From assembly GCA_900541715.1 (NCBI GenBank), contig UQLI01000001.1, forward strand, positions 132,320 through 196,319: DNA of 64,000 nucleotides. Reading direction: 5' to 3'. Position 1 is the first letter of the stretch, and each line of letters starts with the position of its first letter. Position numbers and translations under genes: made by a program. The notes under the pieces are model-generated. The model had not been told where the DNA came from, made no database searches, and saw nothing but the letters and a program-made list of their open reading frames with translations. Source of the DNA: an uncultured Collinsella sp. (GTDB lineage: Bacteria > Actinomycetota > Coriobacteriia > Coriobacteriales > Coriobacteriaceae). Shown piece by piece: positions 27,271 through 36,591 of the stretch.

Positions 27271-28497
27271 ATGAGCAAGGAAAAAGTCGTTCTCGCATAT
27301 TCCGGTGGTCTTGATACATCCGTATGTGTCAAGTGGCTCCAGGACGAGAAGAATCTCGATGTCGTTTGCGTCTGCGGCAACGTGGGCCAGGAAGAGACCG
27401 GACTGGATGCCAAGAAGCAGAAGGCGCTCGACCTGGGCGTTCTCGATTGCCAGGTGCTCGACCTGCGCGACGAGTTCTCCGATGAGTTCCTGACCAAAGC
27501 CATCGCCGCAAACTCCATGTACGAGAATAAGTATCCGCTGCTCTCCGCCCTGTCTCGCCCGCTGCTTGCCAAGAAGCTTGTTGAGGTTGCCCACGAGTTT
27601 GGCGCGACCTACGTCGCCCACGGCTGCACTGGCAAAGGTAACGATCAGGTCCGTTTTGAGGCCGCCGTCAAGGCCCTCGACCCCGAGCTCAAGGTTATCG
27701 CCCCGGTTCGCGAGTGGGACCTGAAGTGCCGTCCCGACGAGGTCGCCTATGCCCACGCCCACAACGTGCCGGTTCCCGAGGGTGCCAACGACAACCCCTA
27801 CTCCATCGACGACAACCTGTGGGGTCGCGCCATCGAGTGCGGTCACCTGGAGGACCCTTGGAATGAGCCGCTCGATGACGCTTGGGTTATGACCAAGAAC
27901 CCCGAGGACACGCCTGACACCCCGACCTATACCGAGATCGAGTTTGAGGCCGGCAAGCCTGTCGCCGTCGACGGCAAGAAGATGAAGCTCTCCGAGATCG
28001 TCATCGCCCTCAACAAGATTTCGGGCGACAACGGCTTTGGCCGTCTTGACCTGGTCGAGGATCGTCTGGTGGGCCTCAAGAGCCGCGAGTGCTATGAGGT
28101 TCCCGGCGCCCTGACGCTCATCACCGCCCACAAGGCGCTCGAGGACATCTGCGTCGAGGGCGACCTGCTCAAGACCAAGATCAAGCTCGAGCAGGATTGG
28201 GCCACCGCCGTGTACAACGGCCAGTGGTACAGCCCGCTCAAGAACGCGCTCGACGCCTTTATGGCCGATACCCAGAAGTTCGTGACCGGCACTGTCCGTC
28301 TGAAGTTCTTTAAGGGCAACTGCCATGTCGTCGGCCGCAAGAGTCCCTTCAGCCTCTACGACTACGGCCTGGCTACCTACGACCGCGACACCACGTTTGA
28401 CGAGAAGGCCAGCGCCGGCTTTATCGAGATCGATACGCTGTCGCTCAAGACGTGGGCAAAGGTCCAGGGCCCCAGCTCTGCTGCTGCCCAGGCCTAG
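27271..28497 (+). CDS. argG: Argininosuccinate synthase
   Basis: Joins citrulline and aspartate with ATP in the penultimate step of arginine synthesis; 408 aa. The N-terminal P-loop is VLAYSGGLDTSVCVKWL. Further family segments are YVAHGCTGKGNDQVRFE and SRECYEVPGA. The start at 27271 is preferred because AAAGGA precedes it, and the family begins a few residues before the P-loop. argH follows 520 bases downstream. Confidence 0.98.
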   Translation: MSKEKVVLAYSGGLDTSVCVKWLQDEKNLDVVCVCGNVGQEETGLDAKKQKALDLGVLDCQVLDLRDEFSDEFLTKAIAANSMYENKYPLLSALSRPLLAKKLVEVAHEFGATYVAHGCTGKGNDQVRFEAAVKALDPELKVIAPVREWDLKCRPDEVAYAHAHNVPVPEGANDNPYSIDDNLWGRAIECGHLEDPWNEPLDDAWVMTKNPEDTPDTPTYTEIEFEAGKPVAVDGKKMKLSEIVIALNKISGDNGFGRLDLVEDRLVGLKSRECYEVPGALTLITAHKALEDICVEGDLLKTKIKLEQDWATAVYNGQWYSPLKNALDAFMADTQKFVTGTVRLKFFKGNCHVVGRKSPFSLYDYGLATYDRDTTFDEKASAGFIEIDTLSLKTWAKVQGPSSAAAQA

Positions 28498-28650
28498 CGC
28501 CTCCTTCCCTTGGTATCCGCGCGGCCCATCCGCGTGATACATAACGGGCGCACGGGGTCCCTACCTTTCGTTATGCTTGCTGACACTTCTTAACATCGGT
28601 GGCCCCTACGTTCCGCCCGCATATATGATGCCGCGTCTGCGGCTGAGTCC

Positions 28651-28680
28651 GAGCCCCGCCGGGGTTGTCCGGCGGGGCTC
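28651..28680 (+). terminator. Strong hairpin after argG
   Basis: GAGCCCCGCCGG and CCGGCGGGGCTC are exact complements around a six-base loop. It is followed by CTTCTATC, not a T run, so termination may be partial. Confidence 0.6.
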
Positions 28681-28730
28681 CTTCTATCAATTTGGCGGCT
28701 CTGTGCCTATATATATGAGGAGTATCCATT

Positions 28731-28901
28731 ATGTTCAATGCTATCGCGCATGCTTTGCTTGCCCTCGCGCCCGAGTTCGATGCTGTAAGGGTCGAGGACG
28801 TTCCTATGAGCCTGAAGGCCTGGATCGATGGTTCGCAGGGCAACATCCGGAGGGAGACGTTGGGCGCCAAGTGCATGGTGCGTCACTTCTTTGCAAATTA
28901 G
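28731..28901 (+). CDS. Small ORF between argG and argH
   Basis: A 56-codon ORF with a good ribosome site (GAGGAG eight bases before ATG). The product starts MFNAIAHALLALAPEFDAV and ends with a basic, Cys- and Phe-containing tail (MVRHFFAN). It is not recognised and has no membrane segment. It sits alone between the argG hairpin and the argH start. A real small protein or an upstream ORF controlling argH are both possible; chance cannot be excluded at this length. Confidence 0.45.
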   Translation: MFNAIAHALLALAPEFDAVRVEDVPMSLKAWIDGSQGNIRRETLGAKCMVRHFFAN

Positions 28902-29019
28902 CCACATGGCCCCGCGCGCGGCAGGGAGTGTGTAAAACTAGCGGTTGATAAATCGCTTTAGCGACAGGGCACATTGCTTTGGACGCTTGTTTTGGTATTT
29001 GGAGAAAGGAGACGGTTCC

Positions 29020-30450
29020 ATGGCTCTTTGGGGCGGTCGTTTTGAGGCGGGCGTGGCCGAGGTCACGCAGGAGTTTGGCGCGTCGCTGCCGGTCGACAAA
29101 CATCTCTATAAGCAGGATATCGCCGGCTCTAAGGCGCATGCCAAGATGTTGGCCGCCCAGGGCATCATCAGTGCCGAGGACGAGCAGGCGATTGCCAAGG
29201 GCCTGACCGGAATCGAACAGGATATCGATGCCGGCAACTTTACCTTCGACATCAACGATGAGGACATTCATATGTCCATCGAGAGCGAGCTGACGCGTCG
29301 CATCGGCGAGGCTGGCAAGCGCTTGCATACTGGGCGTTCGCGCAACGACCAGGTGGCGACCGATACGCGCCTGGGCGTCAAGGCGCTGGCCAAGGAGCTC
29401 ATGGAGGCCAATCTTGAGCTGCGCCATGTGCTGGTGGATGCGGCCAAGAAGTACGACAAGGTGATTCTGCCGGGCTACACGCACATGCAACATGCTCAGC
29501 CCGTGCTGCTGTCGCATCACCTGCTGGCGTATTCCTGGATGTTCGCGCGCGACTTTACGCGTTTGAAGGCCGCCTTTGATGCTGCCGACAACTGCCCGCT
29601 GGGTGCCGCTGCGCTTGCCGGTACGAGCTATCCGCTCGATCGCCAGATGACGGCTGCCGAACTTGGCTTTGCGGGCGTGATCCCCAACTCGCTCGATGCC
29701 GTTTCCGACCGTGATTTTCTGCTCGATCTGCATTACGCCGGATCCGTCATGGCGATGCACCTGTCGCGTCTTTCCGAGGAGATCGTACTGTGGTCGAGCT
29801 CCGAATTTGGCTTTATCACGCTTTCCGACTCGTACTCCACTGGCTCGTCCATCATGCCGCAGAAGAAGAACCCCGACTTTGCCGAGCTTATCCGCGGCAA
29901 GAGCGGTCGCGTGTACGGCAACCTGGTGCAGCTGCTGGTAACCATGAAGGGCCTGCCGCTTGCTTATAACAAGGACTTGCAGGAGGACAAGGAGGGCGCG
30001 CTCGATACCGCCCATACGCTCATGCAGTGCCTGTCCGTTATGGCCGGAATGATTTCGACTTGGACCGTCAACGAGGATGCCATGGCGCGCGAGTGCGGCG
30101 TGGGGCACCTTGCCGCCACCGATGTTGCCGATTACCTGGCCAAGCGTGGCCTGCCGTTCCGCGAGGCACATGCCGTGGTGGGCCATCTGGTCCTGATGTG
30201 CGAGAAGCGCGGCTGCAATCTTGAGGACCTGCCGTTTGAGGTGTTCCAGGAGGCAAGCCCGCTCTTTGAGCGCGACATTACCGAGGCGCTCGATATCCCG
30301 TCGATTGTCGCCGCGCGCACGACCGAGGGCGGCACCGCTCCTGCCGCCGTTGCCGTGCAGTTGCAGCGTGCCGAGGCACAGCTCGTGGCTGACGAGGGCG
30401 TGTTTGGATCGCTGACCAAGGTCGTCGAGATGGGTCACGGGGCAAAGTAG
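29020..30450 (+). CDS. argH: Argininosuccinate lyase
   Basis: Last enzyme of arginine synthesis, cleaving argininosuccinate to arginine and fumarate; 476 aa. It starts ALWGGRFEAGV, typical of ArgH. It has HTGRSRNDQVATDTRL, PGYTHMQHAQPVLLSHHL and the fumarase-superfamily signature GSSIMPQKKNPDFAE with the catalytic Ser loop. ATG at 29020 has AAAGGAG upstream. Confidence 0.98.
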   Translation: MALWGGRFEAGVAEVTQEFGASLPVDKHLYKQDIAGSKAHAKMLAAQGIISAEDEQAIAKGLTGIEQDIDAGNFTFDINDEDIHMSIESELTRRIGEAGKRLHTGRSRNDQVATDTRLGVKALAKELMEANLELRHVLVDAAKKYDKVILPGYTHMQHAQPVLLSHHLLAYSWMFARDFTRLKAAFDAADNCPLGAAALAGTSYPLDRQMTAAELGFAGVIPNSLDAVSDRDFLLDLHYAGSVMAMHLSRLSEEIVLWSSSEFGFITLSDSYSTGSSIMPQKKNPDFAELIRGKSGRVYGNLVQLLVTMKGLPLAYNKDLQEDKEGALDTAHTLMQCLSVMAGMISTWTVNEDAMARECGVGHLAATDVADYLAKRGLPFREAHAVVGHLVLMCEKRGCNLEDLPFEVFQEASPLFERDITEALDIPSIVAARTTEGGTAPAAVAVQLQRAEAQLVADEGVFGSLTKVVEMGHGAK

Positions 30451-30742
30451 AGGTTTGGCTGAAGCCGTTTTGGCCATGTATTGATAAATCGTTTTCGCTT
30501 TACGGGCGCCTGCTGATGTGGGAGCCCGTATTTTGTTGCTATGGGGGAGGGGCTTGTCGAGAACTTCTGTAGGACCTTTGGGCAGGTTGTGAAGGGGATA
30601 CGTTCGCGGGCGGCAACCGACCGCCTGCTCTGTTCGGCGCAGTTGATGGGCGGTCGGATGGTACTCTAATCGGGCTTCGAAACAGAAGTGACACATATGG
30701 AGCGCTTTAATAAATTGCAACGTTTCAATAAACAGCTTTTTG
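30451..30742. other. Spacer after argH with two hairpins
   Basis: No gene supported. TACGGGC (30501) pairs with GCCCGTA (30524-30530) and is followed by TTTT, a probable argH terminator. CCGACCGCC (30617-30625) pairs with GGCGGTCGG (30649-30657) in a second stem of unknown role. Confidence 0.5.
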
Positions 30743-30771
30743 TTTAACTGCAGCTAAAACTCTGTTACGAT
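30743..30771 (+). promoter_or_regulatory. Candidate ndk promoter
   Basis: TTTAAC and TACGAT are separated by 17 bases, 65 bases before the ndk ATG. Match to the sigma-70 consensus is moderate. Confidence 0.4.
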
Positions 30772-30835
30772 GCAGTCCAGGCGGGTGCCGGAATGGGACT
30801 TGGGCACGCGCGAACCTACTTGAAAGGCTACTTTT

Positions 30836-31240
30836 ATGGCTATCGAGAAGACCTTCATCATGATTAAGCCCGACGCCGTGCGCGACCGCAAGATCGGCGA
30901 GATCGTTGCTCGCATTGAGCGCAGCGGCCTTGTCATCGAGCGCATGGAGATGACCACGCTCGAGCGCGCTACCGTCGAGGAGCACTACGCCCATCTGGCC
31001 GACAAGCCCTTCTTTGGCGGTCTCTGCGACTTTATGACGAGCGGTCCGGTCGTCAAGATGGTCGTTTCCGGTCTCTCCGCTGTTGCTAAGATGCGCACCC
31101 TCATGGGCGCTACCAACCCGCTTGAGGCTGCTCCTGGTACCATCCGCGGCGACTTTGCCGTCGATGTCAACGCCAACGTGATCCACGGCTCCGACTGCCT
31201 GGAGAACGCCGAGCTTGAGATCAAGCGCTTCTTTGGCTAA
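30836..31240 (+). CDS. ndk: Nucleoside diphosphate kinase
   Basis: Transfers phosphate between nucleoside tri- and diphosphates; 134 aa. It begins EKTFIMIKPDAV and carries the phospho-histidine site NVIHGSDCLENAE, with GATNPLEAAPGTIRGDFA before it. Length and motifs are standard. AAAGG precedes the ATG. A strong terminator follows. Confidence 0.98.
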   Translation: MAIEKTFIMIKPDAVRDRKIGEIVARIERSGLVIERMEMTTLERATVEEHYAHLADKPFFGGLCDFMTSGPVVKMVVSGLSAVAKMRTLMGATNPLEAAPGTIRGDFAVDVNANVIHGSDCLENAELEIKRFFG

Positions 31241-31278
31241 ACCAGCTTTGACTCCTTAAAGCTGTTAGCGTGTGGCTT

Positions 31279-31312
31279 GGGCGCCGCGGAACTCCATCCG
31301 CGGCGCCCTTTT
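31279..31312 (+). terminator. Intrinsic terminator after ndk
   Basis: GGGCGCCGCGGA and TCCGCGGCGCCC are exact complements, followed by TTTTA. Confidence 0.88.
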
Positions 31313-31326
31313 ATTCCAAAATCTAT

Positions 31327-31367
31327 GCAGGGGCCCGCTCGGACATGTGTTCCGAGCGGGCCCCTGC
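31327..31367 (-). terminator. 17-bp perfect hairpin downstream of rpiB
   Basis: GCAGGGGCCCGCTCGGA and its exact reverse complement flank a seven-base loop. It lies 25 bases after the rpiB stop on the minus strand. The T tract is weak. Confidence 0.65.
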
Positions 31368-31391
31368 TGTTAGCTTGTGGCACTGAATAGT

Positions 31392-31859
31392 TTAGGCTTC
31401 GTCGACGATCTTAAGGGCGCGCGTGTGATCGATCTCGTTGAGGAGGTTAACGCGACGCTCGTGACGACCGCCCTCAAACTCGGCGTCGAGCCACTCGTCG
31501 ACGATCATCTTGGCGAGCTCGGAGCCCACGACGCGGGCGCCAAAAGCGAGCACGTTGGTATTGTTGTGCATGCGGGAGAGCTTGGCGCTGAAGGGCTCGG
31601 AGCACACGACGGCGCGTACGCCCTCGACCTTGTTGGCAGCCAGGCTGATACCGACGCCGGTGCCACAGATCAGGATGCCTAGATCGACGTCGCCGTTGGC
31701 AACGGCCTTACCCACCTTGTAGCCGGCGATAGGGTAGTCAAAGCTCTCGGAGGTGTCGGTGCCAAAGTTCACGACCTCGCAGCCGCGCTCCTTCAGGTGC
31801 TCGGAAATGATGTTCTTGAGCTCGACGGCGGCGTGGTCGTTACCGATACCGATCTTCAT
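31392..31859 (-). CDS. rpiB: Ribose-5-phosphate isomerase B
   Basis: Interconverts ribulose-5-P and ribose-5-P; 155 aa of the RpiB/LacA family. It starts KIGIGNDHAAVELK and carries the catalytic Cys in LGILICGTGVGISLAANK, and RMHNNTNVLAFGARV. ATG at 31859 has AGAGGA upstream. Allose-6-P isomerases are close relatives, but no sugar operon is present here. Confidence 0.95.
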   Translation of the reverse strand: MKIGIGNDHAAVELKNIISEHLKERGCEVVNFGTDTSESFDYPIAGYKVGKAVANGDVDLGILICGTGVGISLAANKVEGVRAVVCSEPFSAKLSRMHNNTNVLAFGARVVGSELAKMIVDEWLDAEFEGGRHERRVNLLNEIDHTRALKIVDEA

Positions 31860-32065
31860 GGATGGTTCCTCTCTGGTCTGTGCGGCGCAAATGCTAAAGG
31901 TGTTTACCGCGTTCGACTGCATGATAGCGCGACTTTTGCGTAAACGCTCGAGCGTTTTTTGGTCAAACGCTTTAGCATGCAACAAGACCGGTTTCTCATG
32001 AATGAATGCCGTCAGTTTGCGCCTGAATGCCGTCTACCGGAACCTGGGTTGCGGTTTTTGATGCA

Positions 32066-32095
32066 TTGTTATCAAATAAAAGAGCTAATTATTAT
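32066..32095 (+). promoter_or_regulatory. Candidate promoter and operator before the desulfidase-like gene
   Basis: TTGTTA and TATTAT are 18 bases apart. TTTGAT (32057-32062) and ATCAAA (32071-32076) form a palindrome over the -35 box, a possible regulator site. Confidence 0.4.
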
Positions 32096-32131
32096 TGAGA
32101 GCCCAGCCCGTTATACAAGTAGGAGATACCT

Positions 32132-33451
32132 ATGCCTGCCGATTCCCTTCGTGATGCCGCGTTTTGCGATGTTTTGAACCGCGAACTTGTTTGTGCACTC
32201 GGCTGCACCGAGCCCATTGCCGTTGCTTATGCAGCGGCGCTGGCGAGCCAGACGCTCGGTTGCGAACCCGATCATATGGATGTTGCCTGCTCGGGCAACA
32301 TCATCAAGAACGTCAAGAGCGTGACCGTGCCCAACTCGGGCGGTATGCACGGTATTGAGGCCGCGGCCGTGCTGGGTGCCGTGGGCGGCGACGCCAAGAG
32401 CGCGCTCGAGGTGCTCGAGAGCGTCGATGACGCGGACCGCGCCCGCGTGGCCGAGCTGCTTGCCGATGCGGACTACTGCGATGTGTCGCTTGTCGAGGGT
32501 GTGCCCAACCTCTACATCAAGGTGACTGCGACGGCCGGGGGCCATACCGCGGTCGTCGAGATTACCGATCACCACACTAATGTCACGTGCCATACGCTCG
32601 ACGGTATTCCGGTATGCGGTAAGTCGGCGGGGGAGTGCGCCGCCTGCGCCGAGCGCGTGGTGGCCGAGCGTGCGGCAGATAACGCCGACACGCCCATGTC
32701 GATCGAGACCATCATCGACTTTATCGAGGACGGTGACATTGAGGACGCCCGCGCTGCCGTTGAGCGTCAGATTGAGCTGAATGGCGCGATCAGTGCCGAG
32801 GGTCTCGCGCACGCTTGGGGCGCCGAGGTGGGCCGTACGCTGCTGGGTGCTCGTGCCGATGACGTCGCCTGCCGCGCCCGTGCCCGTGCGGCCGCCGGGT
32901 CCGACGCCCGCATGAACGGTTGCGCGCTGCCGGTCGCCATTGTGTGCGGCTCGGGCAATCAGGGCATTACCTGCGCATTGCCCGTCATGGAGTATGCCGA
33001 GTACCTGCGTTGCGACCACGAGCGCCTGGTGCGCGCCGTGATGCTGTCCGATCTTATCGCCGTGCATATCAAGAGCTATATTGGTGCGCTTTCGGCGTTT
33101 TGCGGTGCTATTTGCGCTGCGTGCGGCGCCGGCGCTGCGATTACCTGGCTGTGCGGTGGCACGCGCGAACAGATTGGCGCGACCGTCTCGAACACGCTCG
33201 GTAACGTGGGCGGCATCGTGTGCGACGGCGCCAAGGCGAGCTGTGCCGCCAAGATCTCGGCTGCCGTCGATGCGGCGATTCTGGGCCATGATATGGCCAT
33301 GCAGGGTCGCGGCTTCCGCGCCGGCGAGGGCCTGATCCAAGATACCGTTGAGCAAACAATCGCCAGTATGGGCTACGTAGGCCGCGTGGGCATGAAGGAC
33401 ACCGACATCGAGATCCTCAACATCATGATCGGTAAAACCCAGGTGTGCTAG
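32132..33451 (+). CDS. UPF0597 / L-cysteine desulfidase-like protein
   Basis: Protein of 439 aa in the family of L-cysteine desulfidase (CyuA/YhaM) and serine dehydratase-like proteins, which release H2S and pyruvate from cysteine with an Fe-S cluster. Family segments are ALGCTEPIAVAYAAA, SGNIIKNVKSVTVPNSGG, SGNQGITCALPV, CGAICAACGAGAAI and GMICDG-like GIVCDGAKASCAAKI, giving several conserved Cys. Probably cytosolic. A palindrome over the candidate promoter suggests regulation. Substrate among cysteine, serine or other thiol amino acids is not certain. Confidence 0.85.
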   Translation: MPADSLRDAAFCDVLNRELVCALGCTEPIAVAYAAALASQTLGCEPDHMDVACSGNIIKNVKSVTVPNSGGMHGIEAAAVLGAVGGDAKSALEVLESVDDADRARVAELLADADYCDVSLVEGVPNLYIKVTATAGGHTAVVEITDHHTNVTCHTLDGIPVCGKSAGECAACAERVVAERAADNADTPMSIETIIDFIEDGDIEDARAAVERQIELNGAISAEGLAHAWGAEVGRTLLGARADDVACRARARAAAGSDARMNGCALPVAIVCGSGNQGITCALPVMEYAEYLRCDHERLVRAVMLSDLIAVHIKSYIGALSAFCGAICAACGAGAAITWLCGGTREQIGATVSNTLGNVGGIVCDGAKASCAAKISAAVDAAILGHDMAMQGRGFRAGEGLIQDTVEQTIASMGYVGRVGMKDTDIEILNIMIGKTQVC

Positions 33452-33483
33452 TTACGCGGTTTTACCAAACCGCGTAACCAGTC

Positions 33484-33595
33484 GACGCTGCAAACGCCCC
33501 TAAGCGGCAATCTGCCTTTCAATCGTCGGGCATGGCCAGAAGGCCTATGCCCTCCTCTTTCAAGGCACATTGCTCGCTTAGGGGCATTTTCGCTG
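33484..33595 (+). repeat. Structured repeat family A, copy 1
   Basis: About 112 bases between convergent genes. The outer stem is GCCCCTAAGCG (33496-33506) with CGCTTAGGGGC (33575-33585), 11 of 11. Next inward are GCAAT/ATTGC and TGCCTT/AAGGCA, then a central hairpin GGGCATGGCC/GGCC-T-ATGCCC. The copy at 36592 has the same layout with different paired bases. Confidence 0.85.
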
Positions 33596-33640
33596 ACTTG
33601 TGCTCAACCTGCGGCGATATTTGGTTTGGAGCGAGGGGTC

Positions 33641-34399
33641 CTACGACAGTTCGTGGGCTACTTGGTGCTCGTAGAAGGCTTCGATTACGGCGCTGAAGTC
33701 GTGGGCGAAGTCTTCCATGGTTCCGCGCCAGGTGGCTCGGCTGGGCTTGCCCTGGCCCACAAAGGCGGTTTGGATGCCGCAATCGGGGGACGGAAAGTCG
33801 CGTTTGGGATCGTTGCCAACCATAAGGACCTCGTGCGGCTCGAGCCCCATCACCTGAAGCTGCTCTAGATAGTAGGTGGCATCGGGCTTGCAGCGGGTGG
33901 TGTTTCCCATGTGCGTGACGAGCTCAAAGGGAGCGTCGGCCAGGTCGCCCCAACCCATGCGGCACTCGATGGCGCCCTGGGGAAAGCTGGGGTTGGTAAA
34001 GAGCGCGCAGCGCAGCCCTGCGTCCTGTACGGCCTGGAGCGCGGCGTGTGCGCCCGGCATGGCGTGGGCGTTAATGACATCGTCGTTCTTGTACGGAAGA
34101 ACTTCGCGGTCATAGTAGGTAAACGCCTCGTAGATGAGGGGATCGGAGAGGCAGATCCCGCATCGGCGCTCGACCTCTTCTTGGTAAAACTCAAGATTGG
34201 TGCGGTTGTCCGTGCCGCTGCGGCGATTGGCGTTGAGGTCGACCAGGATGGTGCCGAGGCGCGCCATCGTGCCACCGCGGCTGCGGTGCCCGATATCCGC
34301 GAGCATCGATGAGACATCCTTAAAATAGCGAAGGATGAACGCGTTGAGGTTGATGCTAAGAAGCGTCTCGTCCATATCGAAAACGACTGCTTTGAGCAC
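33641..34399 (-). CDS. HAD-superfamily hydrolase
   Basis: Haloacid dehalogenase-type phosphatase of 252 aa. Motif I is VVFDMDETLL, motif II is CALFTNPSFP (Thr), and the late motif VGNDPKRDFPSPDCGI binds Mg. Start is probably GTG at 34399 with GAAAGG seven bases upstream; the longer in-frame reading runs into AT-rich spacer. Substrate unknown. It is divergent from rpsA. Confidence 0.85.
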   Translation of the reverse strand: MLKAVVFDMDETLLSINLNAFILRYFKDVSSMLADIGHRSRGGTMARLGTILVDLNANRRSGTDNRTNLEFYQEEVERRCGICLSDPLIYEAFTYYDREVLPYKNDDVINAHAMPGAHAALQAVQDAGLRCALFTNPSFPQGAIECRMGWGDLADAPFELVTHMGNTTRCKPDATYYLEQLQVMGLEPHEVLMVGNDPKRDFPSPDCGIQTAFVGQGKPSRATWRGTMEDFAHDFSAVIEAFYEHQVAHELS

Positions 34400-34714
34400 G
34401 CGGGCACCTTTCTCGTAAATTTGATCTAGAGTCGTTGGCTCCGGATACTTTACCCCAAAGCCGAATGCCTGGCTGGTTATCGTCAAGTTGCGGAGACGTG
34501 TGTTCATAAGATTACGAAAAAGTCTCCACACGAGTAAAAAATCGCAGTTCACGCTTGAAATCGAACTCATTTCCCCGTAACCTATACGAACGTGATTGCA
34601 TAAGCGTCACATTAGTATCTGTCGGCTCCCGAGTGTTCCTAAACGTTGTGTGCTTGTCGCACCCTTCTGTAGGTCCTAGCAATCGGGGCCCCGTAGTTCG
34701 AAAGGGGTCCACCT
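34400..34714. other. Divergent spacer and long rpsA leader
   Basis: No gene is supported. GGAGAC (34492-34497) pairs with GTCTCC (34522-34527). The last 200 bases form the untranslated leader region of rpsA and include CGGGGCCCCG near 34684. No S1 autoregulation element can be named from this sequence. Confidence 0.4.
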
Positions 34715-35881
34715 TTGAGTGAGATTCAGAACTCGTCCATTTTCTCTCTTGACGATGTCAACGAGGAGGAGATGAACAACCTCATCGACGGTACGATTAC
34801 CGACTTTGATGAGGGCGATCTCGTTAACGGCACTGTCGTTAAGATCGAGCATGACGAGGTGCTCGTTGACATCGGATTCAAGTCCGAGGGCGTTATCCCG
34901 GTCCGCGAGCTGTCCATCCGCAAGGACGCTAACCCTGCAGACATCGTTGCACTCGGTGATCCCATCGAGGCTCTGGTTCTCCAGAAGGAGGACAAGGACG
35001 GTCGTCTGGTCCTGTCCAAGAAGCGTGCCGAGTACGAGCGTGCTTGGAACCGCATCGAGGAGAAGTTCAACTCCGGCGAGAACGTCGAGGGCGAGGTTAT
35101 CGAGGTTGTCAAGGGCGGCCTGATCCTCGACATCGGCCTGCGTGGCTTCCTGCCCGCTTCTCTCGTCGACCTCCGTCGCGTCAAGGACCTCACCTCCTAC
35201 ATGGGCACCCGCATTGAGGCCCGCGTTATCGAGATGGACCGCAACCGCAACAACGTCGTCCTCTCCCGTCGCGTCGTGCTCGAGGAGTCCCGTAAGGCCG
35301 AGCGCTCCGAGATCCTGTCCAAGCTCAAGTCTGGCATGCGTCTCCAGGGCACCGTTTCCTCCATCGTCGACTTCGGCGCCTTCGTCGACCTCGGCGGTAT
35401 CGACGGCCTCATCCACATCTCCGAGCTCTCCTGGAACCACGTCAACCATCCTTCCGAGGTTGTCAAGGTCGGCCAGGAGGTCGAGGTCGAGGTTCTCGAC
35501 GTCGATCTCAACCGCGAGCGCATCTCCCTGGGTCTCAAGCAGACCACCGAGGATCCGTGGCGCGCACTGGTCAAGAAGTACCCCGTCGGCGCTATCGTCG
35601 AGGGCACTGTGACCAAGCTTGTCCCGTTCGGCGCTTTCGTCGACCTGGGCGAGGGCATCGAGGGCCTGGTGCACATCTCCGAGATGGCCAACAAGCACGT
35701 CGATCAGCCTTCTCAGGTCACCCACGTGGGCGACAAGGTTCAGGTCAAGGTCATGGAGATTGACCTCGACCGTCGTCGTATCTCCCTGTCCATGAAGTCT
35801 GCTGCTGAGACTCTGGGCGTCGAGATCGAGGTTACCCCGCTGCCTTCCGAGAAGAAGGACGAGGAGACCGACGCCGAGTAA
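34715..35881 (+). CDS. rpsA: 30S ribosomal protein S1
   Basis: RNA-binding protein of 388 aa with four S1 OB-fold repeats, roughly at residues 34-105, 122-188, 208-278 and 293-364; E. coli S1 has six, while four is usual in Actinobacteria and Firmicutes. Repeats 3 and 4 show the conserved SSIVDFGAFVDLGGIDGLIHIS and TKLVPFGAFVDLGEGIEGLVH patterns. The start is TTG with AAAGGGG seven bases upstream. C-terminus is acidic. It helps load mRNA on the ribosome. Confidence 0.96.
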   Translation: MSEIQNSSIFSLDDVNEEEMNNLIDGTITDFDEGDLVNGTVVKIEHDEVLVDIGFKSEGVIPVRELSIRKDANPADIVALGDPIEALVLQKEDKDGRLVLSKKRAEYERAWNRIEEKFNSGENVEGEVIEVVKGGLILDIGLRGFLPASLVDLRRVKDLTSYMGTRIEARVIEMDRNRNNVVLSRRVVLEESRKAERSEILSKLKSGMRLQGTVSSIVDFGAFVDLGGIDGLIHISELSWNHVNHPSEVVKVGQEVEVEVLDVDLNRERISLGLKQTTEDPWRALVKKYPVGAIVEGTVTKLVPFGAFVDLGEGIEGLVHISEMANKHVDQPSQVTHVGDKVQVKVMEIDLDRRRISLSMKSAAETLGVEIEVTPLPSEKKDEETDAE

Positions 35882-35907
35882 ATCGGTTTGACGATCACTT
35901 GTTTTAA

Positions 35908-35939
35908 GGGATCCGTCCGCAATGGACGGGTCCCTTTTT
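35908..35939 (+). terminator. Intrinsic terminator after rpsA
   Basis: GGGATCCGTCC pairs with GGACGGGTCCC (one extra-base difference) and is followed by TTTTT. Confidence 0.88.
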
Positions 35940-36221
35940 GCATTTGTTGCTGAGGTGCGCGATGCTGCCCGTGCGCAATGCTGCCCGGGCTGTTCACAGG
36001 CTATTGGGTTGTCGGTGCATGAAAAATGCCGACATCCCGCCTCGGGGAGGAGGCGGGAACGCACCGAGTAGACGGAGGGGTGCGGAGCGCGGTCGCGTCT
36101 CGACTGACGACGTTGCCCATCGACGACTCTATTGTACTGCATAGCGCGGTTCTTGGTTTATCGTGTCGAACGCTTGTGTTGTGCCATTGCCTGCGGCAAC
36201 GGTGTGCTACACTCTTGCACT

Positions 36222-36585
36222 GCTGAGTGGGCCAGACGGTCGCGCGATGTGCTGCTTGCAGCACGCGTGAGGAAAGTCCGGGCTCCAGAGGGCGGGATGC
36301 CGGCTAACGGCCGGGCGGAGTGATCCGACGGAAAGCGCCGCAGAAAAGAAGACTCCCACCTGCGCCGCAAGGCGTAAAGGGAAAAGCTGAAACGGTGGTG
36401 TAAGAGACCACCAGCGTCGTGGCAACACGGCGGCTTGGCAAGCCCCATCCGGAGCAAGCGCGAATAGGAACGCTATGGGCCGGCCCGGTCCGCGTTCGGG
36501 TAGCGTGCGTGGAGCTGCATGGTAACGTGCAGACAAGATAAATGACCGTTCACGACAGAACCCGGCTTATAGGCCCACTTGGCAC
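36222..36585 (+). ncRNA. rnpB: RNase P RNA
   Basis: Catalytic RNA that matures tRNA 5' ends. The conserved 5' segment GAGGAAAGTCCGGGCTCC is at 36269-36286 and the 3' partner ACAGAACCCGGCTTATAGGC ends near 36574. GAGTGGGCC at the 5' end pairs with GGCCCACTT at the 3' end to form P1. The intervening sequence with GGGAAAAGCTGAAACGGTG and AAGAGACCACC fits a type A bacterial fold. The exact ends are estimated from P1. Confidence 0.96.
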
Positions 36586-36591
36586 TTTGTT

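Noticed and set aside
28804..30720. 638-codon minus-strand ORF opposite argH
   Set aside because: argH is intact on the plus strand; the reverse frame stays open because of GC-rich third positions.
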